Below are positions 51,338 to 59,690 of a stretch of 64,000 bases of DNA, in pieces; within the stretch, counting starts at the first letter, position 1; every line of letters starts with the position of its first letter. Where the stretch lies: the NCBI RefSeq assembly GCF_030064165.1, contig NZ_CP125947.1, positions 1,674,001 to 1,738,000 on the forward strand, in the 5' to 3' direction. This DNA is from Comamonas resistens. Its GTDB lineage: Bacteria > Pseudomonadota > Gammaproteobacteria > Burkholderiales > Burkholderiaceae_C. A program made the translations under genes and the position numbers. Under the pieces are notes generated by a model. The model made no database searches. It had not been told where the DNA came from and worked only from the letters and a program-made list of their open reading frames with translations.

Positions 51338-52885
51338 ATGACAGAAAAAACGGGAGTGCATGACCTGCAAGCGCAGGCACAGATTCTGAGTATGAAGGCG
51401 TGGCTGACGCATCAGCCAGGGCAGCCAGCTTTGCATATTCCTGATTACCAGCGTCCCTACAAATGGAGCTTGGCTCAGGTGCAGCAGTTGCTGCTGGATA
51501 TTGAGCAGCAAACGCAGGCTACGGCGCAGGAGCAGGGTGCCAGCAGTTACCGTATGGGCACGGTGGTAGTGCATGTGGAGGCGGCAGGCGTAGCTGAGGA
51601 TGGGGCCAATAGCCGGGTAGGGAAGTCAGAGCCAGCGTTAACTGTGCGTCGCAACATTGTGGATGGGCAGCAGCGCACCGTGACTTTGCTGCTGGTGCTG
51701 CATGCGCTGCGCAATACGGTAACGGTGCTGCCTCCGCTGCAATGGCAGCATGAGTTGTTGAAACTTAATTTGTTTGAGCCGCAGTTTGCGCAGGCTGAAT
51801 CGAAGCGGCAGGTGCAGGCCAACTATCAGGTGATTGCCCGTCATATTCGGCAGGCGCAGTGGGGGCAGGCACAGGTACAGTTTTTGCTGGAGCGCTGCGA
51901 GGTAGTGCGCGTTGAACTGCACAGCCTGACGGAAGCGTTTCAGTTCTTTGATGCACAAAATGGGCGCGGCAAGGCGCTGTGTGTGCATGACTTGCTAAAG
52001 GCTTTTCACTTGCGGGCGCTGCGCCCGGCGGAGCTGGCTCTGCGTGGCCAGGCGGTGCAGGCGTGGGAGCGGTGTTCGCAAGACGACCTTGAACGGCTGT
52101 TTGCGCGCTTTTTATTTCAGACCCGCCAGCGTAGCCGGGGGCGGGAGGCGGAGTTTTTTGGCAAGCGGCATGTGGGTTTGTTCAAAGGCATCAGTCTGGA
52201 GCGCCATGCCGCCGCGCCCATGAGCCGTACCTGGCGCATGCTGGATGACGCTGTGCATTTGCTGGAGAGCCATACGGGCACGCGTGGGCAGGTGTGGCCT
52301 TGCCAGCTGGATGCACCCGTGGTCAACGGACTACGGTTTTTTGACTGGGTGCAGCACTACTGGGGCATGGGCTTTCACCTCAAGCAGGAAAAGGATCAGT
52401 TGCCGCCGTGGGCGAAAAAGCTCCAGCAACCGCTGGCTGAGGAAGCCCATGAAATTTTGCTGACGCTAGGCCGCTATGCAGGGCGCGAGCGCAAGGGTGA
52501 CTCGCATGTGCGGGCCGTGTTTGATGCCTTGCTGATGTATTACCTGGACAAGTTTGGTGAGCAAGGCTTGTCGCAGGCAGTAGAGCTCGCTTTTGCCTGG
52601 GCTTATGCGCGCTTGCTGAATCGGCGAGTGATGGTGGGCAGCATGGACAAGTTTGTGAGTGAAAGTGGCGTCAACCCGTTTGCAGTGCTGCGCGATGCAG
52701 TCACGCCGCAGGATTTTTTAGGGATGGCTTTGCCGGCTGCTTTTCACGGCAATAGCTACCAGGGCGGCGAGCAGTCGCGGCCCAAGGGGCTGGCGGCCTT
52801 GGAAGACTTGATGCGCAAGCTGGGTTACTGGCTGCAGACCACGCAACAAGATGCCCAGAAGCAGGGCGCAGGAGAGAGCGCATGA
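51338..52885 (+). CDS. DUF262 protein (GmrS/ParB-like), first of a pair
   Basis: A 515-residue protein with a DUF262 domain. PDYQRPYKWSLAQVQQLL (about 30-47), YRMGTVVVH, and NIVDGQQRTVTLLLVLHAL (about 100-120) carry the DGQQR nucleotide-binding signature. FFDAQNGRGKALCVHDLLKAFHL matches the second conserved region. No HNH motif is seen in the C-terminal half, unlike in the next gene. An upstream in-frame GTG at 51326 is an alternative start. The last bases overlap the next gene (ATGA). DUF262 proteins form Type IV-like restriction and SspE-type systems. Confidence 0.8.
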   Translation: MTEKTGVHDLQAQAQILSMKAWLTHQPGQPALHIPDYQRPYKWSLAQVQQLLLDIEQQTQATAQEQGASSYRMGTVVVHVEAAGVAEDGANSRVGKSEPALTVRRNIVDGQQRTVTLLLVLHALRNTVTVLPPLQWQHELLKLNLFEPQFAQAESKRQVQANYQVIARHIRQAQWGQAQVQFLLERCEVVRVELHSLTEAFQFFDAQNGRGKALCVHDLLKAFHLRALRPAELALRGQAVQAWERCSQDDLERLFARFLFQTRQRSRGREAEFFGKRHVGLFKGISLERHAAAPMSRTWRMLDDAVHLLESHTGTRGQVWPCQLDAPVVNGLRFFDWVQHYWGMGFHLKQEKDQLPPWAKKLQQPLAEEAHEILLTLGRYAGRERKGDSHVRAVFDALLMYYLDKFGEQGLSQAVELAFAWAYARLLNRRVMVGSMDKFVSESGVNPFAVLRDAVTPQDFLGMALPAAFHGNSYQGGEQSRPKGLAALEDLMRKLGYWLQTTQQDAQKQGAGESA

Positions 52886-54948
52886 GCGACAAGCAAAAGC
52901 CACAGCTGCTGACGGTGCAGAAGGTGTTGAGTGACGGCATCTACTCCATCCCGGTGTACCAGCGCAATTACGCCTGGGGTGTGAGAGAGATTGGCCAGCT
53001 GATTGCCGATGTGCGTGACTATGCCCAGCGCAATGCACAGAGTCAGGTGCATGACTACTACATTGGCACTTTGGTGGTGTATGAGCGAAGCACAGAGCAG
53101 AAGGCCTATTGGGAGGTGGTAGACGGTCAGCAGCGACTGACGACACTTAGCTTGCTGGTGTCTGTACTGCGCGCATTGCACCCAGAGCTGGCTGCCTCGA
53201 TGCAGCGTATGCCATTGGAGTTTGAGTCGCGCGAGGCATCCAGCCATGCGCTGCAAGCGGTGTTCGCCCAGCCATTGCGTGCTGCTGAGATGGTGAAGTC
53301 CGATGTGGCGAAGGTCAGTATTGATGACGCCAGCGGCGCCAGCAGTATCTGGGAAGGGCGCTCCATTATTGAAAGCTTGTTGCGCGAAATGCCTGAGGCC
53401 GAGCGCAAGGCGTTTGCCAGCTTCTTGCTGGAGAGCGTGCGTTTGTTGCGGGTAGAGCTGCCGCCCCGTACGGACTTGAATCATTACTTTGAGGTGATGA
53501 ACAACCGTGGGGAGCAACTGGCCAAGCATGAGGTGCTGAAGGCGCGCTTGCTGGGGGCGCTGCAGCTGCAAGGCAAGCAGGTAGCAATGAAGGTGTTGCA
53601 CGCGGTGTGGGATGCCTGCGCAGTGATGGACCGGTCGGTGCAGTCTGGGTTTGTGCCAGCCTTGCGCAAGAGTTTGTTTGCTGCAGATGGCAGGCTGTTG
53701 CTTGTGAAAAATTTGCAGGAGCTGCTGACATGCTTTGATGGGAGTGAAGACGAGGCCGTAGTCTTGACATCGCTGTCGCAGCTGGTAAATGCTGACTCTT
53801 TTGCCGCGGGTGTGCGGCATCAAACCGGCAAGCCTCTAGTTGCAGAGGAGGAAGATGACGAAAGCAAAGCCCAGTTTGGTGCGGTGATCAACTTCCCTAA
53901 CTTCTTGCTGCAGGTGTTGGCCATGATGCCGGGGGAAGCATTTACCAGTACCCCCTTGGATGACAAGCATCTGCTGACGGCGTTTGAGCCATTGCTGCGT
54001 GGCGATGCAGCGCAGATACAGGAGTTTGCGTACAGGCTGCTGCGCTGCCGGTTTTTGCTGGACCAGCATGTCATCAAGAGCAGTGTGGAGAGCCAGGGCG
54101 ATGATGAGCATTGGCAACTGCAGCGCTGCAAGTTCAGAAACGACAAAGCGGTGTTGCAGTGGGTCAATGCCTTTGAAGCGACGGAGCAGGATTGCGGAGA
54201 GCGCCTGCGCATGTTGCAGGCCGCGCTGCATGTGTCGTACATGCTTCCCACGCGCAAACACTGGTTGCAAGGCGTGCTGCGCTGGCTGTATCGGCAGGAT
54301 GTGAGTGCGGCCATTGATGCGCAGGCGTTTTTGCTGGCGCTGGAAGCGTTGGCCAAGGCTTTTGTGTTGGAGGTGGGGAGTGGCGCAACCTATGAGGAGG
54401 TCGTGCGCCGTGAAGATGGCTTTTTTGCCCCACGCGTGCCTGTCTCTGACTTGATGAAGGCTTTGCCTAATCAGCTGGCTTATGGGAAGGCACGACTGAT
54501 TGACTTCAATTTTCTGGACTATTTGCTGTGGCTGCAGGCCAAAAGTACCCAAGAGACCAAGACGCTTGAGTGGCGAGAGTTTGAGTTCACCAGTACCCGC
54601 AGATCTGTGGAGCACTTGCATCCGCAGACGGAGCTGTTTGACGGGAACTCATGGGCGGATGAGCATCTGCACGCTTTTGGCAATTTGTGCCTGGTCAGTC
54701 ATGCGATGAACTCGCGCTTGAGCAATTCAGGGCCAGAAGACAAGTTCAGGCAATTGATCAGTGAGAGCGAGAAGAAAAATCAAAGCTTAAAGGCGCTTGA
54801 AATGCATTCTGTATTTGTTGCCCAGAAGGCGTGGCTGGCGGATACGGCCATGCGCGAGCACGCAAATCAAATGTTTGCGCTGATGCATCGTGCGTTTGGC
54901 TCTGGCAATTTGATCGATCTCAGCATCACAGAACAGGAAGCGTTATGA
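52882..54948 (+). CDS. DUF262-DUF1524 nuclease (GmrSD/SspE-like), second of a pair
   Basis: A 688-residue protein. The N-terminus has PVYQRNYAWGVREIGQLIAD and VVDGQQRLTTLSLL (DUF262). The centre has YFEVMNNRGEQLAKHEVLKAR. The C-terminal ~130 residues are DUF1524/HNH-like: TRRSVEHLHPQTELFD and LHAFGNLCLVSHAMNSRLSN. Together the two domains are those of GmrSD and SspE type modification-dependent nucleases, which use NTP binding to control an HNH nuclease. It overlaps the preceding gene and the next start, so the three are one translational unit. Substrate modification unknown. Confidence 0.85.
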   Translation: MSDKQKPQLLTVQKVLSDGIYSIPVYQRNYAWGVREIGQLIADVRDYAQRNAQSQVHDYYIGTLVVYERSTEQKAYWEVVDGQQRLTTLSLLVSVLRALHPELAASMQRMPLEFESREASSHALQAVFAQPLRAAEMVKSDVAKVSIDDASGASSIWEGRSIIESLLREMPEAERKAFASFLLESVRLLRVELPPRTDLNHYFEVMNNRGEQLAKHEVLKARLLGALQLQGKQVAMKVLHAVWDACAVMDRSVQSGFVPALRKSLFAADGRLLLVKNLQELLTCFDGSEDEAVVLTSLSQLVNADSFAAGVRHQTGKPLVAEEEDDESKAQFGAVINFPNFLLQVLAMMPGEAFTSTPLDDKHLLTAFEPLLRGDAAQIQEFAYRLLRCRFLLDQHVIKSSVESQGDDEHWQLQRCKFRNDKAVLQWVNAFEATEQDCGERLRMLQAALHVSYMLPTRKHWLQGVLRWLYRQDVSAAIDAQAFLLALEALAKAFVLEVGSGATYEEVVRREDGFFAPRVPVSDLMKALPNQLAYGKARLIDFNFLDYLLWLQAKSTQETKTLEWREFEFTSTRRSVEHLHPQTELFDGNSWADEHLHAFGNLCLVSHAMNSRLSNSGPEDKFRQLISESEKKNQSLKALEMHSVFVAQKAWLADTAMREHANQMFALMHRAFGSGNLIDLSITEQEAL

Positions 54949-55187
54949 CCCACATGGAGCAACTAAAGCAACTTTTGCACAAGGAGCCAGATGCCTTTTG
55001 CGTGAGCTGGATTCAGCGCCGGCTGCGATTGGGTTACACCAACGCCTGTGCGCTGCGCGACGAGGCGTTGAATGCAGGCTTGGTCACGCGTGTATATCGT
55101 GCGACGGCTGATGGAGGGAAAGAGTTTGCCTATGTGCAGCCTGGGCTGGAGCCGGGCGCTGAGCAGGTCTGGATTCCTGAGGGTTGA
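54945..55187 (+). CDS. Small winged-helix (FtsK-gamma-like) protein
   Basis: An 80-residue protein whose ATG overlaps the DUF1524 gene stop. The middle part SWIQRRLRLGYTNACALRDEALNAGLV matches the DNA-reading helix-turn-helix of FtsK gamma domains (pattern 'S.vQR.lriGYnrA..l.d.le..G.V'). It may be the DNA-binding regulator or targeting part of the DUF262 pair, as it is coded in the same unit. No transmembrane or motor domain is present. Confidence 0.6.
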   Translation: MTHMEQLKQLLHKEPDAFCVSWIQRRLRLGYTNACALRDEALNAGLVTRVYRATADGGKEFAYVQPGLEPGAEQVWIPEG

Positions 55188-55360
55188 TTACTTCTTGTCC
55201 TTCTGCTGGTGCGGAAATGTCTCGATGGCTCTGCCAGTGATGGTGTTTCTGTCTCAGTCGTGCATCAAGCTTGATTAGGGCTCAAGCGCCTTGTGAGACG
55301 ATGCCTGTTGGAATTATTGGGGTGGGCTGTAAGGTATACTTTTAAGCTACCAATTTAAAA

Positions 55361-55384
55361 CCGGGGAACAAACCGGGGAATAAG
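55361..55384 (+). repeat. Right-end tandem copies of the 12-bp element repeat
   Basis: CCGGGGAACAAA (55361-55372) is followed directly by CCGGGGAATAAG (55373-55384). These are two tandem copies of the repeat found upstream of int, about 18.7 kb away. The interval 55188-55499 otherwise holds no gene; it contains these repeats, the att-like octamer and a terminator, and a short AT-rich stretch. Confidence 0.85.
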
Positions 55385-55452
55385 ATTGATGCTGAATTAG
55401 CGTTATTTGAATAAAATCAATGACTTATATTGATGATTCAATTGACGCCAGC

Positions 55453-55460
55453 CCACCATC
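55453..55460 (+). other. Candidate right attachment core
   Basis: CCACCATC matches 36455-36462. It is preceded by GACGCCAGCC, which again resembles the 3' end of a tmRNA (…CGCCAGCNCCACCA) and is followed within 5 bases by a terminator. That is what the end of an interrupted stable RNA gene would look like. The similarity is short and unverified. Confidence 0.35.
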
Positions 55461-55464
55461 TCTC

Positions 55465-55491
55465 AACAACCCAGCATCAGCTGGGTTGTTT
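55465..55491 (+). terminator. Terminator between the element and tRNA-Arg
   Basis: A perfect 11-bp stem, AACAACCCAGC (55465-55475) and GCTGGGTTGTT (55480-55490), has a 4-base loop and is followed by TCAATAAAT. It lies only 9 bases before the tRNA, so it ends transcription coming from the left or belongs to the gene formerly located there. Confidence 0.6.
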
Positions 55492-55499
55492 CAATAAAT

Positions 55500-55576
55500 C
55501 TGCCCGTAGCTCAGTTGGATAGAGCAACAGCCTTCTAAGCTGTGGGTCACAGGTTCGATCCCTGTCGGGCAGGCCA
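55500..55576 (+). tRNA. tRNA-Arg (anticodon TCT)
   Basis: A complete 77-nt cloverleaf. The acceptor CTGCCCG (55500-55506) pairs with CGGGCAG (55566-55572). The D-arm is GCTC…GAGC and the anticodon stem is ACAGC/GCTGT with loop CTTCTAA (anticodon TCT at 55534-55536). The T-arm is ACAGG-TTCGATC-CCTGT, and the CCA end is encoded (55574-55576). It is intact and marks the start of the host chromosome right of the integrative element. Confidence 0.97.
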
Positions 55577-55584
55577 GATCTTTC

Positions 55585-55625
55585 AAAGCAAAGCCCGCCA
55601 TGATGAACATGGCGGGCTTTGCTTT
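55585..55625. terminator. Strong bidirectional terminator after tRNA-Arg
   Basis: A 17-bp perfect stem, AAAGCAAAGCCCGCCAT (55585-55601) and ATGGCGGGCTTTGCTTT (55609-55625), has a 7-base loop. It lies between the tRNA and the minus-strand M14 gene (which ends at 55672) and can stop transcription from both sides, with T-rich ends in each direction. Confidence 0.85.
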
Positions 55626-55671
55626 ATGTGTAGTGCCCTCGGTGCTGAGCACGGCAGATGCCGCGAACTGC

Positions 55672-57336
55672 TTATTCCGCTTCTTCTTCAAATACTACCG
55701 AGGGTGCGGTGACGACTCGTGCAATATCGGAAGGCATTGTGATCAAGTGCTTGTACAGATAGTTGTACTGGGTATCAGGCTCCAGGGCTGCAACGGCCAA
55801 GTTGGCCTTGGCCTGATTGAGGGAGATGTAATAACTGCCCGCAGGTGTATCAATAGAGCCGCGAGTGAGTACAAAACCACCGGTCTGCTGTGATTGGTAG
55901 CTATCAGCCAACATTTGACCCGGCTCAGCGATCTGCGCAACCTGAATGCCCAGCATGCGCAGACGCTCAACGGCCTGGCTGGACTCGCCGGAGATCCAGT
56001 ATCCACAGGGACGTGGTCTTGTCTGGCTGGACTTGAGTGTCAGAGACGAGTTCCAGTCCACCCGGGCTTGAAGCTCCTGGCCAGAGTTGGCCTGGAACAT
56101 GCTGATATTGCGTTGTTCGGGCGTTTTCTGGGCTTGCACTACCACTGTTCCACGGCAGGCTTGAGAGGCAATGTCGCGAGCAACGAAGGATTCCACCTGA
56201 TTGAGGTTCTTTGCCTTGGCTGCAGCGCTGCGCAGAGCGCTATTGACTGCGGTGACCAGGCTATGCACACGGCGCTGGATGTGCAGACGGCCCAAGTCGC
56301 TGCCCCGGCTGGATACAAGAACGGACGCTGCATTCTTGAGGCTGCTGGCGTTGCTTAGACTATTGGGCGCAATGCTGGCCATGGACAGTGTTTTGTCATT
56401 GGCCTGTGTGCTGGTTTCGTAATACCAATCACTGCTGATCTCCGATTGACTCAGCGCGTTGCGCATGGGGTCGGTGATCCATTCGCGTGCAGCTTTGTTC
56501 ACAAATTCATGACCGTTGGCAGTGGCTGCAGGTTGGAGCAGGGTGTCGTACCGTTGAACTGCCTCGAATCTTTGCAGGAAGCTGCCTCCAGCGGCGAATT
56601 CTTGAAGATCAATCACGACTGCTGGGCGGTAATTGCGGGCCAGTTTGGCAAGAGCTTGTGCTTCAGGCGTGCTTAGCGTCAGATGGTCGTGAGCCAGGTC
56701 GGTGCCATCAGCGGTCAATGTGCTTGCGGTCTGGGCTCCATCGGGGTTGGCGCGCGGCACGATGATGACGTTGATCTGTTGCAGCAGTGGCGACAGCAGC
56801 CCTCCTTGCCCCAGCTCACGGGTTATGGCAAGTAGTGCTTCGGCGCTTGCAGGTTCATCCCCATGCTGTTGACCGACCAGCAAGACAGTGGGCTTGCCGT
56901 TGTTGTTCAGGGAGGTCGCCTGTGTGCTTTGACCTTGTGCGGCGAGGAGGGCGAGCAGAGGCTGGCCGCGCTGAGAGGTGCCGATGGTGGCTACATCCAG
57001 TCGCTGGCCGTTGGCCGCTTTCCCTGAAACTGACTGCAACCAACTTTCCATTTCCGCCTGAGTGGTGAATTGCTGGCGGCCTTCGGCGAGGCCTGGAGTC
57101 TCATAACGGACTGTGGGGGCGGGAAAACGGGCTTCGATGGATGGGTTGTAGGGCAGAGGTGTCAGCTGGGCTGTGGGAGCCACTGGCTGACTGACGGCTG
57201 AGTTGGTGGCAGGGCTGTCGATCTGAGAAGGGGGACGCCCGGGAGTGGGTGCAGAGGTGCCTGTCCATACTGGCAACTGAACATTGGCACAGCCGGTAAG
57301 CAGGCTAGCCAGGGCCACAGCCGTGAGCTTTAGCAT
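55672..57336 (-). CDS. M14-family zinc carboxypeptidase-like lipoprotein
   Basis: A 554-residue lipoprotein. Start at 57336, giving the signal peptide MLKLTAVALASLLTGCANVQ with lipobox LTGC. GGAAAG lies 8 bases upstream, and an upstream in-frame extension has no such site. A Pro/Ser-rich linker follows. The M14 domain has the zinc motif QQHGDEPASAEALL (H-x-x-E) and IIVPRANPDGAQ, then DLQEFAAGGSFLQRF. The third metal ligand is not clearly seen. Probably a periplasmic peptidase acting on peptidoglycan or peptides. Host core gene by position. Confidence 0.8.
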   Translation of the reverse strand: MLKLTAVALASLLTGCANVQLPVWTGTSAPTPGRPPSQIDSPATNSAVSQPVAPTAQLTPLPYNPSIEARFPAPTVRYETPGLAEGRQQFTTQAEMESWLQSVSGKAANGQRLDVATIGTSQRGQPLLALLAAQGQSTQATSLNNNGKPTVLLVGQQHGDEPASAEALLAITRELGQGGLLSPLLQQINVIIVPRANPDGAQTASTLTADGTDLAHDHLTLSTPEAQALAKLARNYRPAVVIDLQEFAAGGSFLQRFEAVQRYDTLLQPAATANGHEFVNKAAREWITDPMRNALSQSEISSDWYYETSTQANDKTLSMASIAPNSLSNASSLKNAASVLVSSRGSDLGRLHIQRRVHSLVTAVNSALRSAAAKAKNLNQVESFVARDIASQACRGTVVVQAQKTPEQRNISMFQANSGQELQARVDWNSSLTLKSSQTRPRPCGYWISGESSQAVERLRMLGIQVAQIAEPGQMLADSYQSQQTGGFVLTRGSIDTPAGSYYISLNQAKANLAVAALEPDTQYNYLYKHLITMPSDIARVVTAPSVVFEEEAE

Positions 57337-57540
57337 TCCGCTGACTTTCCGGGCGGGCGTACGCGTAGCATGAAGGGACACGGATGTGGAGGAAAACGTC
57401 ATAGTTTTAAAGCACGAATGAATAAAAGAACATGCCTGAAACGGCAGGCGCAAGCTTCGCACACTCTGTGGCGATGTTAGACCCGCAGTCTTGCTGCCTG
57501 CTGTCAGCCCATGACCAAGCTGTGATCAGGAAAAGAAGAA

Positions 57541-57569
57541 GGGGCTGCAATATTGACTATTGCAGCCCC
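57541..57569 (-). terminator. Terminator of the rhlE transcript
   Basis: The 12-bp stem GGGGCTGCAATA (57541-57552) and TATTGCAGCCCC (57558-57569) has a 5-base loop. On the minus strand it is followed by TTCTTCTTTTC. It lies 26 bases after the rhlE stop codon. Confidence 0.8.
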
Positions 57570-57594
57570 TTTGGGCGGGGCAGAAGGCGCTTAT

Positions 57595-59424
57595 TTAGCG
57601 GCCATAGCCGCCACCAAAGCCGCCGCGGCCTCCACCTCGGTTGCCGCTGCCGCCGAAGCCGCCTCGGCCGCCGCCGAAGCCACCGCGACGACCGCGATCA
57701 GCCATGCTGTCCACGCTGGTGCGCATGGGGTCTGGCTGGCCGCCATTTCCGCTGCCCCGTGGGCCGTTGCCGCGGGCGTGACCGAGTTGTGTGCCCAGAT
57801 GAGCATCGGGGCGAGGTGGCTGGTCTTCGTAACGACCGCCACTGCGTTCGCGATCACCAAATTGTCGAGCACCGTTGCTGCCGCTACGCTTGGCAGGGCG
57901 CTGTTGGCCATTCTGTGGGCGAGGTGCGCGATCAGCTTGGCCGAATTGAGGTTGATCCGAGTGTTGATTGCGGTCCGCGCTTTGGCCGCGCTGTTGTGTG
58001 CGGTTGTTGCTGCGTGGCTTGTTGTGCTGGCGTGCCGGGCGTTGACCTTCTGCACCCTGATCGCCTTGTGTTCCGGCTGGATCTTGACCTTGGGCGGCGG
58101 CAGGGCGACGGTTTCCTCGTCCGCGATCTGTGCCAGCAGTCTTGTTGGTGCGAATGCGCTCCATCATTTCCTGGCGAGCGGCCTTGGCCGCTGCTTGCAT
58201 GACATCACGGCTGGGGGGCTTGCCTGCGCCGCCCCATAGTGTCTGGCGACCCATGGCGATGGGCTCGGCCACTTCGCCTTCTTCGGGGCCGAAGCCCTCG
58301 ATGGGCTGCACCGGAATCTCCTGCTTGGTGAAGCGCTCGATGTCCATCATGAAGCCTTCTTCGTCCATGCAGACCAGGCTCACGGCATTGCCTTCGCGAC
58401 CTGCACGACCGGTACGGCCAATGCGGTGCACATAGTCTTCCGAGATATTGGGGATCTCGTAGTTCACCACATTGGGCAATTCGTCGATATCGATGCCGCG
58501 TGCCGCGATATCTGTAGCCACCAATGCACGCAGCTCACCGGTCTTGAAGCCTTCCAGTGCTTGTGTCCGGGCGCTTTGGCTCTTGTTGCCATGCAAGGCC
58601 ATGGCGCTGACACCATTCTTGGTCAGATATTCGGCCACGTTGTTGGCACCGAACTTGGTGCGCGTGAACACCAGCACCTGACTCCAGTTATTTTCCTGGA
58701 TGATGTGCAGCAGCACCTGCTTCTTCTTGCCGCGGCCCACGGGGTGGATCACCTGCTTGATGCGCTGCACCGTGGTGTTGCGCGGCGTGACCTGAATGGA
58801 CTGGGGGTTCTTGAGCAGGCCGCTGGCTAGCTCGCGGATCTCATCGCTGAAGGTGGCGGAGAACAGCAGGCTTTGCTTGTCCTTGGGCACCAGTGCCAGC
58901 ACTTTCTTGACATCGTGGATGAAGCCCATGTCCAGCATGCGGTCGGCTTCATCAAGAATCAGCATCTCGACGGTGGACAGATCCATAAAGCCCTGGCCGG
59001 CTAGATCCAGCAAGCGACCAGGTGTGGCCACCAGCACGTCTACGCCTTTTTCAATGCGGGCAATCTGTGGTTTCATGCCAACACCGCCGAAGATGACGGT
59101 GGAATTGATGTCCAGGTATTTGGCGTAGCTGCGCAGGTTTTCTTCAACCTGAGCGGCCAATTCGCGAGTGGGTGTCAGCACCAGAGTGCGGATACCTTTG
59201 CCGCCAAATTTGTTTTGGGGTGCGGTGCCTTCGGACAGACGCTGCAGCATGGGCAGCGTAAAGGCTGCGGTTTTGCCAGTGCCGGTTTGGGCACCAGCCA
59301 GCAGGTCGTGGCCAGCGAGAACCAGGGGAATGGCCTGAGCCTGAATGGGGGTGGGGTTTTCGTAGCCCTGCTCTTGTACGGCCTTGAGAATGGCGGGTGC
59401 CAGATTCAGTTCTTCAAATGTCAT
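57595..59424 (-). CDS. rhlE: DEAD-box RNA helicase, RhlE-type
   Basis: A 609-residue RNA helicase. Residues 1-370 are the motor: PTPIQAQAIPL (Q motif), AQTGTGKT (Walker A), VATPGR, DEADRMLDMGF, FSATFSDE, VATDIAARGID and HRIGRTGR. The C-terminal 220 residues are basic and disordered, ending in many RGG/GGFGG repeats that bind RNA. It unwinds RNA in ribosome assembly and decay. The ATG at 59424 fits the family start MTFEELNL; a TTG at 59442 is possible but lies inside a hairpin. It is convergent with M14 and divergent from ettA. Confidence 0.93.
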   Translation of the reverse strand: MTFEELNLAPAILKAVQEQGYENPTPIQAQAIPLVLAGHDLLAGAQTGTGKTAAFTLPMLQRLSEGTAPQNKFGGKGIRTLVLTPTRELAAQVEENLRSYAKYLDINSTVIFGGVGMKPQIARIEKGVDVLVATPGRLLDLAGQGFMDLSTVEMLILDEADRMLDMGFIHDVKKVLALVPKDKQSLLFSATFSDEIRELASGLLKNPQSIQVTPRNTTVQRIKQVIHPVGRGKKKQVLLHIIQENNWSQVLVFTRTKFGANNVAEYLTKNGVSAMALHGNKSQSARTQALEGFKTGELRALVATDIAARGIDIDELPNVVNYEIPNISEDYVHRIGRTGRAGREGNAVSLVCMDEEGFMMDIERFTKQEIPVQPIEGFGPEEGEVAEPIAMGRQTLWGGAGKPPSRDVMQAAAKAARQEMMERIRTNKTAGTDRGRGNRRPAAAQGQDPAGTQGDQGAEGQRPARQHNKPRSNNRTQQRGQSADRNQHSDQPQFGQADRAPRPQNGQQRPAKRSGSNGARQFGDRERSGGRYEDQPPRPDAHLGTQLGHARGNGPRGSGNGGQPDPMRTSVDSMADRGRRGGFGGGRGGFGGSGNRGGGRGGFGGGYGR

Positions 59425-59435
59425 TGTGATCAATT

Positions 59436-59452
59436 GCGCCAATCCTTGGCGC
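59436..59452 (-). promoter_or_regulatory. Leader hairpin upstream of rhlE
   Basis: A perfect 7-bp stem with a 3-base loop (GCGCCAA 59436-59442 and TTGGCGC 59446-59452) lies in the 5' leader, 12 bases before the ATG. The likely Shine-Dalgarno AAGGA on the minus strand falls in this stem. It could hold back translation until the helix melts, as in cold-shock or autoregulated helicase mRNAs; this is speculative. Confidence 0.35.
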
Positions 59453-59690
59453 GGGGTATCAGCCTGTCATGGCGGCCCGTGGGGCAGCCTGGCCAGTTGT
59501 AGGCAGATAAAGTTTGCGTGTCGGGAGCCTGGAAACGCTTCCGTTGTCCCCAGCTGAAGTGCTGCTGCAATAGGCAACTGGACGCCTGTTGCGAGGGGTA
59601 TTGTCGCATGCACCGATAATCATGGTTGGATTGCCGTGCAAAGCGGCACGTTTTTTTGCATAGATTCACGTTACTCAAAGCAATTCGGAC

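Larger units (their letters stand above)
36455..55460 (+). mobile_element. P4-integrase integrative element carrying replication and defence genes
   Basis: A unit of about 19 kb is defined by a P4-type integrase just inside its left end and by a 12-bp repeat family present only at the two ends (36574-36749 and 55361-55384). An 8-bp CCACCATC occurs just outside each repeat cluster (36455-36462 and 55453-55460). Content is int, AlpA-like regulator, primase-helicase module, type I R-M, Abi_2 and DUF262 genes. There are no conjugation, capsid or terminase genes, so it is either a phage satellite-like or a mobilisable/cryptic element. GC content is lower than in the flanking defence island. The right end is next to tRNA-Arg and a strong terminator. 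Confidence 0.7.

Noticed and set aside
55491..55691. Minus-strand 66-aa frame over the tRNA and terminator
   Set aside because: Spurious: it reads through tRNA-Arg and the hairpin, a known source of false ORFs.
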